Source: an uncultured Rikenellaceae bacterium (lineage in GTDB: Bacteria > Bacteroidota > Bacteroidia > Bacteroidales > Rikenellaceae). From it: a stretch of DNA of 7,439 bases. Positions 1-5,676 of this stretch are shown here, piece after piece (within the stretch, counting starts at the first letter, position 1; each line of letters opens with the position of its first letter). Position numbers and translations under genes: made by a program. The stretch lies in the NCBI GenBank assembly GCA_947074135.1, contig CAMTOL010000104.1:1-7439 (forward strand), in the 5' to 3' direction. Under the pieces are notes generated by a model. The model was not told the DNA's origin. It did not search any database and saw nothing but the letters and a program-made list of their open reading frames with translations.

Positions 1-51
1 AGCTCTACACCAGGACGTACACTCTTTCCCTACACGACGCTCTTCCGATCT
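1..51 (+). other. Illumina P5/TruSeq adapter with i5 index (contamination)
   Basis: This is synthetic sequence. Bases 19-51 match the 33-nt TruSeq read-1 adapter exactly, from ACACTCTTTCCC to GCTCTTCCGATCT. Bases 11-18 (CAGGACGT) fit the 8-base i5 slot and equal the TruSeq HT index I know as D507. Bases 1-10 match the end of the P5 oligo (AGATCTACAC) with one mismatch at base 3. Genomic sequence starts at base 52, in the middle of a gene. The contig was therefore assembled from reads whose adapters were not removed, and the gene at this end is cut artificially. Confidence 0.98.
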
Positions 52-300
52 CTCACGTACAGGCACTATTTCTAATCCAAAGTAGTATCTCAACCCTAAT
101 GCAAATGAGAAAGCAATCATAGCAGCAGGAAAGAAAGAGACTCCCCCTAATCGCGGAATTGCTGCTACGTGAACCTTACGAGCCGATGGTTTATCAAATA
201 AACGCTTTGCCTTGGCTATAATAACAATATTAGGTATAGCAATCCAGCCAATAACAACTGAGACCAAGACGTTTAATACTCCAACAAGAAACAAATTCAT
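52..300 (-). CDS. WecA/MraY-family undecaprenyl-phosphate glycosyl-1-phosphate transferase, N-terminal part
   Basis: Reading from ATG at 300 gives 83 residues with no stop before the adapter at 51, so the C-terminal three quarters are missing (the family is usually 330-380 residues). A hydrophobic first helix (about residues 3-27) is followed by the cytoplasmic block FDKPSARKVH (35-44) and IPRLGG (47-52), then a second helix starting about VSFFPAA. The D-x-P-x-x-R-K-x-H...P-R-L-G-G pattern is the signature of glycosyltransferase family 4 enzymes. These move a sugar-1-phosphate from a UDP-sugar to undecaprenyl phosphate and so start O-antigen, capsule or teichoic-type glycans at the inner membrane. 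The sugar cannot be told from this part. It is divergent from rmuC. Family call is firm; exact member unknown. Confidence 0.85.
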
Positions 301-381
301 AATTACAACTATTAGTACTTAGTATGGACTGGGGGAAATTCGGTCTGACTAGCGTAAGTATTTAGATGGTTTCCTTCAATA

Positions 382-413
382 CAAAGGTTCGTCATTTGAG
401 GGCAAATATCCAA
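382..413 (-). promoter_or_regulatory. Candidate promoter for the WecA-family gene
   Basis: On the minus strand, AACCTTTG (389-382) matches the Bacteroidota -7 consensus TAnnTTTG at 7 of 8 positions counting the two free ones. TTGG (413-410) lies 20 bases upstream in the -33 position. Transcription would start near 375 and leave a leader of about 75 nt. The first base mismatch and the non-consensus -33 make this tentative. Confidence 0.35.
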
Positions 414-485
414 CATTATTTCTCATTTAGAAAGCAATTATCTAAAAAGGAGAATAATAAATAAATTTATTAACACATACGACAA

Positions 486-516
486 TTGGTAGAAAGCAAA
501 AAAAACAGTACTTTTG
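486..516 (+). promoter_or_regulatory. Candidate promoter for rmuC
   Basis: TACTTTTG (509-516) is a perfect match to the Bacteroidota -7 element TAnnTTTG. TTGG (486-489) lies 19 bases upstream, where the -33 TTTG is expected. The predicted transcript start is near 522-525, giving a leader of about 35 nt that ends in A-rich sequence before the rmuC ATG, with no Shine-Dalgarno, as is normal in this phylum. Confidence 0.6.
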
Positions 517-557
517 GATTTTAAGAGTTTCTAAAATAAGAACTTTAATACATAAAA

Positions 558-1841
558 ATGACAGAATCAACCATTATCATACTTTTTTCGATAATTCTTG
601 CACTAGTAATAATATCCTCTATTTTTATTACACTCTCGGCGAAAAGCAGATATACCAATAGCTTGAGAAACATTGAGAACGAGCTTATCAAAGCAAATTC
701 TGAAGTTGAGAGATTATCTATTATCAACGAGAACCAACAACAAGAGTTAGTTTCAAAGAATATAAAAATTGCAACAACAGAACAAAATCTCAAAAATCAG
801 CAACAACTTATTGAGATTCAAAAAAACGAGTTCTTAACAATGCAAAGAAATGCAAAACTAGAGTTTGAGAAGGTTGCTAACGAAATTTTGGAACAGAAAA
901 CAAAACGATTTACTGAGGTTAACCAGCAAAACATAGAAACACTGCTAAAACCACTAGACAAGAGTATTTCGCAATTTAAGGAGCGTATCGAACAGACTTT
1001 CACAGAGCAGACAAAACAGCGAACCTCGCTCGAAGCACAAGTCAAAGAGTTGGTAGAGACCACAAATAGAGTTGGCGCAGAGGCTAACAACCTTGCTTCG
1101 GCACTCAAAGGCAATGTCAAGAAAATGGGTAACTGGGGCGAAATGATACTCGAAAGCATACTTGAGCAGTCGGGATTGGTTCGTGATTCTCAATATCAGG
1201 TTCAACCTACAATTAACGAGAATGAAACTGGAAAAATGCTTCGTCCCGATATTTTAATCAACCTGCCCGAAGATAGAACTGTGATTATCGACTCAAAGGT
1301 TTCGTTGGTGGCTTACGATAGCTATTGTGCTTCGGAAGACAATTCGGCTCAGGAGCAGGCACTTAAGGAGCATTTGCGTTCAATTTACGCCCACATTGAC
1401 AATTTAGCCTCTAAGGGATACGACAACATATCTTCATCGCTCGATTTCACTATGCTTTTCATACCTATTGAACCTGCTTATATGTTGGCAATTGCCAACG
1501 ATGCGTCGCTCTGGAGTTATGCCTATTCGAAACGCATACTGTTGATTTCGCCAACCAATCTGATTGCTTGTTTGAAGTTGATTGCCGACTTGTGGAAGCG
1601 CGAGATGCAGAGCAAGAACGCTCAGGCAATAGTCGAACGAGCTGAATTGATGTATAATAAGTTTGTGGGATTTGTGGGCAATATGGAGCAGTTGGGTCGA
1701 ACTATCGACAATTCACAAAGGGCATATAACGATGCTTTTTCGCAGTTGTCATCAGGGGGCGGTAATTTGATTGGACAAGCAGAGAAGCTTCGCGCATTAG
1801 GTCTAAAGTCTTCGAAAAAACTCACACAATCAGACGATTAG
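558..1841 (+). CDS. rmuC: DNA recombination protein RmuC homologue
   Basis: This 427-residue protein has the full RmuC layout. Residues 5-27 form one N-terminal membrane helix and residues about 30-180 a long Gln/Glu/Lys-rich coiled coil. The RmuC domain then runs to about 400. It holds GNWGE (191-195), LRPD (228-231) and VIIDSKVSL (242-250), which together look like the PD-(D/E)xK-type nuclease core (E195, D231, D245, K247). FIPIEPAY (301-308) and SPTNL (331-335) follow. E. coli RmuC (about 475 residues) limits inversions at short inverted repeats; whether it cuts DNA is inferred from the fold. The chosen ATG directly precedes the membrane helix. The gene stands alone, with its own promoter, and converges on the GSCFA gene. 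Confidence 0.93.
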   Translation: MTESTIIILFSIILALVIISSIFITLSAKSRYTNSLRNIENELIKANSEVERLSIINENQQQELVSKNIKIATTEQNLKNQQQLIEIQKNEFLTMQRNAKLEFEKVANEILEQKTKRFTEVNQQNIETLLKPLDKSISQFKERIEQTFTEQTKQRTSLEAQVKELVETTNRVGAEANNLASALKGNVKKMGNWGEMILESILEQSGLVRDSQYQVQPTINENETGKMLRPDILINLPEDRTVIIDSKVSLVAYDSYCASEDNSAQEQALKEHLRSIYAHIDNLASKGYDNISSSLDFTMLFIPIEPAYMLAIANDASLWSYAYSKRILLISPTNLIACLKLIADLWKREMQSKNAQAIVERAELMYNKFVGFVGNMEQLGRTIDNSQRAYNDAFSQLSSGGGNLIGQAEKLRALGLKSSKKLTQSDD

Positions 1842-1843
1842 AA

Positions 1844-1898
1844 ATTAGCAGATAGAAATTCTATAAAGAGAACATTTCTAGATTAATTCTCAGCTAAT
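1844..1898. terminator. Possible bidirectional terminator between convergent genes
   Basis: The short gap between the rmuC stop and the GSCFA stop holds nested inverted repeats. The outer pair is ATTAGC (1844-1849) with GCTAAT (1893-1898). The inner pair is TAGAAAT (1853-1859) with ATTTCTA (1874-1880). A competing perfect hairpin ATAGAA-A-TTCTAT lies at 1852-1864. The stems are A/T-rich and lack a clear U-tract, so this is a weak candidate supported mostly by its position. Confidence 0.3.
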
Positions 1899-2754
1899 GT
1901 AGTTGTCTGTGCGAGGCGTGCCTAGCCACCTTAATTGCGGACACTATCTTTGCGTTAAGTTCATCGCAAACATAAAGCTGCGAAAAACGCTGCCAAATAT
2001 ACTCTCGCGTTTGTAGAGTTGGGTGACACATATCCTCTTCTGTAAAGCGATAATCACGAAGCTCATCCATAACAATCTCATAGGCTGCAAAATAGCTCCG
2101 CTGCTCTGGATTCTCACTACAAAACTTATCGATGGCCACTCTAAGAGTTGCCTTGCTGAGCGAATTTTGAACGAGTCCATCTCTTAGATGCCGAATTGGG
2201 CTTAGTGTCACAATGATTTTAGCATTGGGGTAGCACCTTGCAACCCTCTGCATAGCCTCGACTGACTCTTCGACAGTTATTAGTTGACGTTCGAACTCTA
2301 TTTCGGGCAATTTGTGGCAGTTAGCAACCACTTCGCCACCACGGAAATAGACATAAGCAGTGCCAAGTGTCAGAACTATCACATCGACAGCCTCAATTGG
2401 TTCTCTATTAATCCTTTGCAGCGTCTCTTCGGACGTATTGCGCGAGAACGAACCGTGAAACAACATCGAGTGATAAAGCCCATCTCGTAACACAAGGTCA
2501 TTATTGTCAAAATCCTCCCCACCACGCACTATCTCGACTGCACGAGCAACCGACAACGGATTATACATCACTCCGTTAGGATTAGCAAAGAGTCTTTTTG
2601 CGCTCCAGCTATGGGTATCGCTGTCGGCAAAACCAAAGCTCAATTTTTCACCGAGGTACTGTGCAAAGCAAGAACCAACAACCATAATCTTATCATCAAC
2701 AGATATCTGAAAATTAGGTTCTCGTGTTTCGACTATTGTTTGCAGTTTAAGCAT
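1894..2754 (-). CDS. GSCFA-domain protein (SGNH-hydrolase-like)
   Basis: This 286-residue protein carries the motif that names the family, GSCFA, at residues 27-31, inside IMVVGSCFAQYLG. Further family-like blocks are VLTLGTAYVY (127-136), LSPIRHLRDG (184-193) with SLSKATLR (198-205), and YFAAYEIVMDELRD (221-234). GSCFA proteins are related to SGNH/GDSL esterases. Ser28 after the first strand would be the nucleophile, and D241-x-x-H244 (DMCHP) fits the catalytic DxxH. The substrate is not known; a role in acylation or deacylation of cell-surface glycans is a guess. No signal peptide is visible, so it is probably cytoplasmic. The start at 2754 is kept because family members begin about 25 residues before GSCFA. 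It is divergent from the KtrA-like gene. Confidence 0.88.
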   Translation of the reverse strand: MLKLQTIVETREPNFQISVDDKIMVVGSCFAQYLGEKLSFGFADSDTHSWSAKRLFANPNGVMYNPLSVARAVEIVRGGEDFDNNDLVLRDGLYHSMLFHGSFSRNTSEETLQRINREPIEAVDVIVLTLGTAYVYFRGGEVVANCHKLPEIEFERQLITVEESVEAMQRVARCYPNAKIIVTLSPIRHLRDGLVQNSLSKATLRVAIDKFCSENPEQRSYFAAYEIVMDELRDYRFTEEDMCHPTLQTREYIWQRFSQLYVCDELNAKIVSAIKVARHASHRQLH

Positions 2755-2756
2755 AG

Positions 2757-2764
2757 CAAATGTA
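2757..2764 (-). promoter_or_regulatory. Candidate -7 element close to the GSCFA start
   Basis: TACATTTG on the minus strand matches TAnnTTTG exactly and ends only 2 bases before the ATG at 2754. No -33 TTTG or TTGG is seen 18-21 bases upstream. If real, the transcript would start at or just inside the first codons, giving a nearly leaderless mRNA. It may be a chance match in AT-rich DNA. Confidence 0.25.
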
Positions 2765-2784
2765 GATAATTATCAATAATTATG
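2765..2784. repeat. Palindrome and 10-bp tandem repeat in a divergent promoter region
   Basis: GATAATTATC (2765-2774) is a perfect 10-bp palindrome. It is followed at once by the near copy AATAATTATG (2775-2784), so the shared core ATAATTAT recurs at one helical turn. The pair lies between the two divergent gene starts, a usual place for an operator. AT-richness makes chance occurrence possible. Confidence 0.35.
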
Positions 2785-2801
2785 TGTTTGTTAATCACTA
2801 A

Positions 2802-2831
2802 TTGGATTTAGGCACAAAATTAGTAACTTTG
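2802..2831 (+). promoter_or_regulatory. Promoter for the KtrA-like gene
   Basis: TAACTTTG (2824-2831) is a perfect TAnnTTTG -7 element. TTGG (2802-2805) lies 18 bases upstream as the -33 element. Transcription should start near 2836-2840, about 25 nt before the ATG at 2864. The last base of the -7 box is the G of the GTG at 2831, which therefore cannot be the translation start for this promoter. Confidence 0.65.
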
Positions 2832-2863
2832 TGGAAATAACAGTTCAAAAAAACAACAAAGAG

Positions 2864-3550
2864 ATGAAATACATTGTACTGGGGCTAGGCAACTTTGGAG
2901 CACAGGTAGCTTCTCGACTTACTGACATGGGGCACGACGTGATTGGCGTTGACTCCTCTCAAATGCGTTGTGATGCACTTCGTGACTCAATTTCTGGCGT
3001 AATCTGCATGGACTCTTCACAGAGCGAGGCACTCTCATCACTGCCCCTGCTCGAAGTAGAAATTGTGATTGTCGCCATTGGTAAGGAGTTTGCTTCATCT
3101 GTCCAAACGGTTGCTCAATTGCGTCGTTTGGGCGTTCGTCGCATCATTGCTCGTGGGTTCAATGCTGTTCACATTGGCGTTTTACAGACCTTAGGGGTTG
3201 AACGTGTGGTTTTCCCCGAAAAAGATGGTGCGGAGCTGTTAGCACAATCGCTCAACTACGGCGATTTCTTAAGTTCATACCGCATCGATTCTCAGTACTA
3301 TATAATGCAGTTTATAGCACCAAAACAGTTAGTTGGTCACTCGATTGCCGAGAGTGGAATGGCAAACGACTACGAACTGCGGCTCATTACAATTAAACAG
3401 GCTCAAACCACTCGCAATATTTTGGGACTAACTCACTCTGAGAGGGTTGTAATCAACAACATCACACCTCAAACTGTTATCGAGGCTGGAGATATACTTG
3501 TGGTTTACGGCACACTAAAATCATACGACTCCTTTATTCGCTCCCTATAA
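2864..3550 (+). CDS. KtrA/TrkA-like potassium channel regulatory subunit (RCK protein)
   Basis: This 228-residue cytosolic protein has one complete RCK unit. A Rossmann RCK_N domain (about 1-125) starts directly with MKYIVLGLGNFG, whose GxGxxG loop binds nucleotide, and has an acidic residue at the end of strand 2 (VIGVD). An RCK_C domain (about 140-228) follows. Single-unit proteins of this length are KtrA-type; E. coli TrkA has two units. Such proteins form rings that gate a membrane K+ channel (KtrB/TrkH) in response to ATP/ADP or NAD(H). No channel gene lies in the window. The longer reading frame from GTG 2831 is rejected because that codon lies in the -7 box and the extra 11 residues precede the first strand of the fold. 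It overlaps the next gene by 6 bp tail to tail. Confidence 0.9.
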   Translation: MKYIVLGLGNFGAQVASRLTDMGHDVIGVDSSQMRCDALRDSISGVICMDSSQSEALSSLPLLEVEIVIVAIGKEFASSVQTVAQLRRLGVRRIIARGFNAVHIGVLQTLGVERVVFPEKDGAELLAQSLNYGDFLSSYRIDSQYYIMQFIAPKQLVGHSIAESGMANDYELRLITIKQAQTTRNILGLTHSERVVINNITPQTVIEAGDILVVYGTLKSYDSFIRSL

Positions 3551-4456
3551 CGGATTAATCATACTGTCGTAAATATACCTCAGAGCAGGAATCCTCCTTA
3601 CTATATCACCAATAAAGAAACTATGCGACTCTGTAAAATTGGTTTTACCTTTTAGCATCTGCGCAAAATCAAAATAACGAGCATTTGCAGCTAATTCTGT
3701 TGGCTTTAACCCCAACAGATTACTCCCTTCTATATAATCAGAGGCGGCTTTGAGAACTCTATCAGAGCTATTATATGCAACATAGAGCTCTGCTCCACTA
3801 TGAATCACCAGCTGTTCAACCCAAAAGCTATGCTCACTCTCCACAACACAGGGAGCGTTAAGTATTACTGAGTTGGGGTTAAAATGCGAGTTTGAATTAG
3901 GGATAGTATAACGAGCATACTGCTTTGCAAAGAGGTTGCCAAGTGAATGGAACATAATCGACCACTTAAACTGCTTTGCAATAGCACAATCAGAAAACGA
4001 CTCTACAAACGCTACAAAATGGGGTAAAACATTTCCTACGTTTTGCTTCGATGTTTTATAGTTTTTTATCAACGCATCAGGAATTGAGTTCGACGACCAA
4101 GCAAATATTAATAAATTGACATCATAGTTTTCGATAAAACACTTTGCTTTTTCGATAAGAGTGCTAAGATTTGAGTGGTCACCGTGAACGTAAACTAAAA
4201 ACCGCTTTTGCGGTTCAAACGACTCCATAAAAGCATCAAAATCATTAACTTGCTCGACATAAAGCGAGTCAAAACTCCCTACAACCTTTCCATAGCGCAA
4301 AACAGTTCCGTCACTCTGTTCAAAAGGGCTAACATCTTCATTTTGGAGCGCTGACTGATAGTCATAAGTTGCAACAATACCAAAACGTCCACCTCCGGCA
4401 TTAGAAAACAGAGCTAGAAAAGATAAAACTACAACACAAATCAAATTCTGTTTCAT
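3545..4456 (-). CDS. Secreted alpha/beta hydrolase, DUF900-like
   Basis: The 303-residue product begins with a signal peptide: MKQ, a hydrophobic stretch (5-17), then a likely cleavage after SNA (18-20). It has no lipobox, so it is probably periplasmic. Alpha/beta-hydrolase marks follow in order: FLVYVHGD (86-93) as the oxyanion strand, LLIFAWSS (115-122) with a DUF900-like stretch after it, nucleophile elbow FHSLGN (169-174) with Ser171, SSDRVL (230-235) with candidate acid Asp232, and ESHSFF (276-281) with candidate His278. All three catalytic positions are present, but the elbow starts with Phe where Gly is usual. The substrate is unknown; ester or lipid hydrolysis is only a fold-level inference. 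It lies 74 bp downstream of the acyltransferase remnant and may share its transcript or use its own weak promoter. Confidence 0.7.
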   Translation of the reverse strand: MKQNLICVVVLSFLALFSNAGGGRFGIVATYDYQSALQNEDVSPFEQSDGTVLRYGKVVGSFDSLYVEQVNDFDAFMESFEPQKRFLVYVHGDHSNLSTLIEKAKCFIENYDVNLLIFAWSSNSIPDALIKNYKTSKQNVGNVLPHFVAFVESFSDCAIAKQFKWSIMFHSLGNLFAKQYARYTIPNSNSHFNPNSVILNAPCVVESEHSFWVEQLVIHSGAELYVAYNSSDRVLKAASDYIEGSNLLGLKPTELAANARYFDFAQMLKGKTNFTESHSFFIGDIVRRIPALRYIYDSMINPL

Positions 4457-4508
4457 CTAACTTTCGCTTTAGTAACCAAAGGAGTTATCAAAGCGTCGTA
4501 TCAGACAA

Positions 4509-4537
4509 CAAAACGATGTCACTCAACACCTTACAAA
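4509..4537 (-). promoter_or_regulatory. Weak candidate promoter for the secreted hydrolase
   Basis: On the minus strand TTTG (4537-4534) and TCGTTTTG (4516-4509) are 17 bases apart. The second differs from TAnnTTTG at one fixed base. The -33 part overlaps the last codons of the acyltransferase. It would give a leader of about 45-50 nt. Confidence 0.25.
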
Positions 4538-5340
4538 CTCTCTTTATCTCTATTAATTACTGGATTAGCATATATACCAAGAAAGATTTTTCGAACTTCC
4601 TCTCTTTCGCCGTTAAGTTGCGACAGAGCTAACTCCAAATATTTCTCAAACTTCTCCCTTTGGATAACGTCATATTCATTGTTCAAGAATCGTTCCACAC
4701 CCAGTAGCATATCGTAAGCTATATAGTTGTTAGCAAAAAGTTTATAGTGTTTATGTATTTGAGAATCAATATAATCTGCCACGTCCTTAAAAAAGTCGCT
4801 ATCTTCGTTCGGAGCATAACTACTAAAAAAAGTATCATTCAATGGTTCCAAAACTTTCATCACAATCCTCCCCTTGTGCGTCACAATTCCGCTTATAATG
4901 CTCCTCAAATCTTCGTTTTCACTCTTAACATATTTTTGACGAGCCGAAACGTATAACTCTTGAGTCTTAAAACCATCACAAGGCTCCCACTCGTACGACA
5001 CTGCCACTGGAACAATATTTAACTCCTTCAAATTTTCGACCAACGACCACTCCTTAGTGCCACTCATTGCAAACATCTTGAGTAGTCCTTTATCAGTGGC
5101 ATCGTTACCATCTTTAGTTCTACCATTTCGTTGTGCAATCCAAATAGACTCATTTTTTTCTGTAATAGCATAACGAATATAGTCCGATAAATTTTTTGAG
5201 GCAATAAGCAGCTCTCTTCGTTTGGTAGTTCGTTCAACTTTGAACATCTTATTATTTTTTTCAAAATCCACCACAAAACCTGTTCTCATAAAGTTGCTAC
5301 CAAATGCATTTTCAGAAGGGCGATATCCTCTATTCCACAT
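4531..5340 (-). CDS. C-terminal fragment of the PlsC-like acyltransferase (269 residues)
   Basis: This open stretch follows the second TAG and begins at an internal Met, in the same frame as the fragment upstream. It keeps well-conserved family blocks: AFGSNFM (12-18), NKMFKVER (30-37), SIWIAQRNGRTKDGND (65-80, the motif III region that binds the acyl acceptor) and IVPVAVSYEWEPCD (109-122, motif IV region). It lacks motif I completely, so it cannot carry the catalytic His or Asp. The good state of these blocks implies that the break is recent, or not real. Reinitiation at 5340 is possible because the stops are only a few codons upstream. Confidence 0.7.
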   Translation of the reverse strand: MWNRGYRPSENAFGSNFMRTGFVVDFEKNNKMFKVERTTKRRELLIASKNLSDYIRYAITEKNESIWIAQRNGRTKDGNDATDKGLLKMFAMSGTKEWSLVENLKELNIVPVAVSYEWEPCDGFKTQELYVSARQKYVKSENEDLRSIISGIVTHKGRIVMKVLEPLNDTFFSSYAPNEDSDFFKDVADYIDSQIHKHYKLFANNYIAYDMLLGVERFLNNEYDVIQREKFEKYLELALSQLNGEREEVRKIFLGIYANPVINRDKESL

Positions 5341-5358
5341 TCCGCCCTACAAGATAGT

Positions 5359-5676
5359 CTAATCAATCATTATATCTCGCTCTTTCGACACAACGGTATA
5401 GCATCTTCTTTTCTCCATCTTTTCAATTCCTTCAAACACAATTCCATCGGTTGTTGTTTTCTGTAAGCGCAACAAAACTTGGTGCATAATCTTCTCTTGA
5501 AAATCATTCACATCTTTTATTGAGCCAAGCAACTCTTTGAACTTCTCAATACCATAATCGGGGAAAAGTGCATTGACAACATCCACAAGTATTTTATCGT
5601 CAACCATTCTTGCAATGGCTGCAGGAACTTCACTATCATAGTAAGGTCTTATATCGTCGAGAATCGTTTTATCCAT
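5359..5676 (-). CDS. N-terminal fragment of the PlsC-like acyltransferase (105 residues)
   Basis: This is the open stretch before the first TAG. It starts with ATG at 5676, 8 nt inside the upstream ligase gene, which suggests translational coupling. DDIRPYYDSEVPAAI (7-21) is the typical opening of this family, followed by a helical region and TTDGIVFEGIE (75-85). It ends at SKERDIMID (97-105), the remains of motif I. K98 and E99 stand where Asn and His are expected. No function is likely for the fragment alone. Confidence 0.7.
   Translation of the reverse strand: MDKTILDDIRPYYDSEVPAAIARMVDDKILVDVVNALFPDYGIEKFKELLGSIKDVNDFQEKIMHQVLLRLQKTTTDGIVFEGIEKMEKRRCYTVVSKERDIMID

Larger units (their letters stand above)
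301..557. promoter_or_regulatory. Divergent intergenic region
   Basis: These 257 AT-rich bases lie between two divergently transcribed genes. I see no RNA gene, no convincing small ORF and no long repeat. The useful content is one promoter candidate facing each way, listed separately. Bases 420-485 are A/T-rich tract with no recognisable structure. Confidence 0.6.
4531..5676 (-). pseudogene. PlsC-like acyltransferase, broken by two in-frame stops at the active site
   Basis: Read in a single frame, bases 5676 to 4531 give 382 codons including the final stop, the expected size of the Bacteroidales glycerophosphate/lysophosphatidate-type acyltransferase I recognise. Homology runs through both halves without a frameshift. 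Two TAG codons interrupt it, at 5361-5359 and 5349-5347, separated by three sense codons. They lie just after the block SKERDIMID, where intact relatives have S-N-H-R-D-I-M-L-D; the catalytic His (with Asn before it) is replaced by Lys-Glu. Intact relatives use that His and Asp to move an acyl group from acyl-ACP or acyl-CoA. With the His gone, even read-through should give an inactive enzyme. It overlaps the ligase gene upstream by 8 nt. Either true gene decay or a local sequence error fits. Confidence 0.8.

Noticed and set aside
428..498. Repeat AGAAAGCAA at about 428 and 491
   Set aside because: Short, imperfect outside the core and expected by chance in A-rich DNA.
301..557. Possible small RNA, tRNA or riboswitch in the gap before rmuC
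   Set aside because: No cloverleaf, no T-loop-like GGTTCGAATCC block and no strong stem is visible. The GGTTC at 386-390 is isolated.
1944..2180. Minus-strand reading frame of 78 residues inside the GSCFA gene, and similar frames inside rmuC, the ligase and the acyltransferase
   Set aside because: All lie within well-supported genes in other frames and show no recognisable domain or composition of a real protein.
2831..2863. GTG start giving a 239-residue KtrA-like protein
   Set aside because: The codon overlaps the -7 promoter element and the extra residues precede the conserved Rossmann start.
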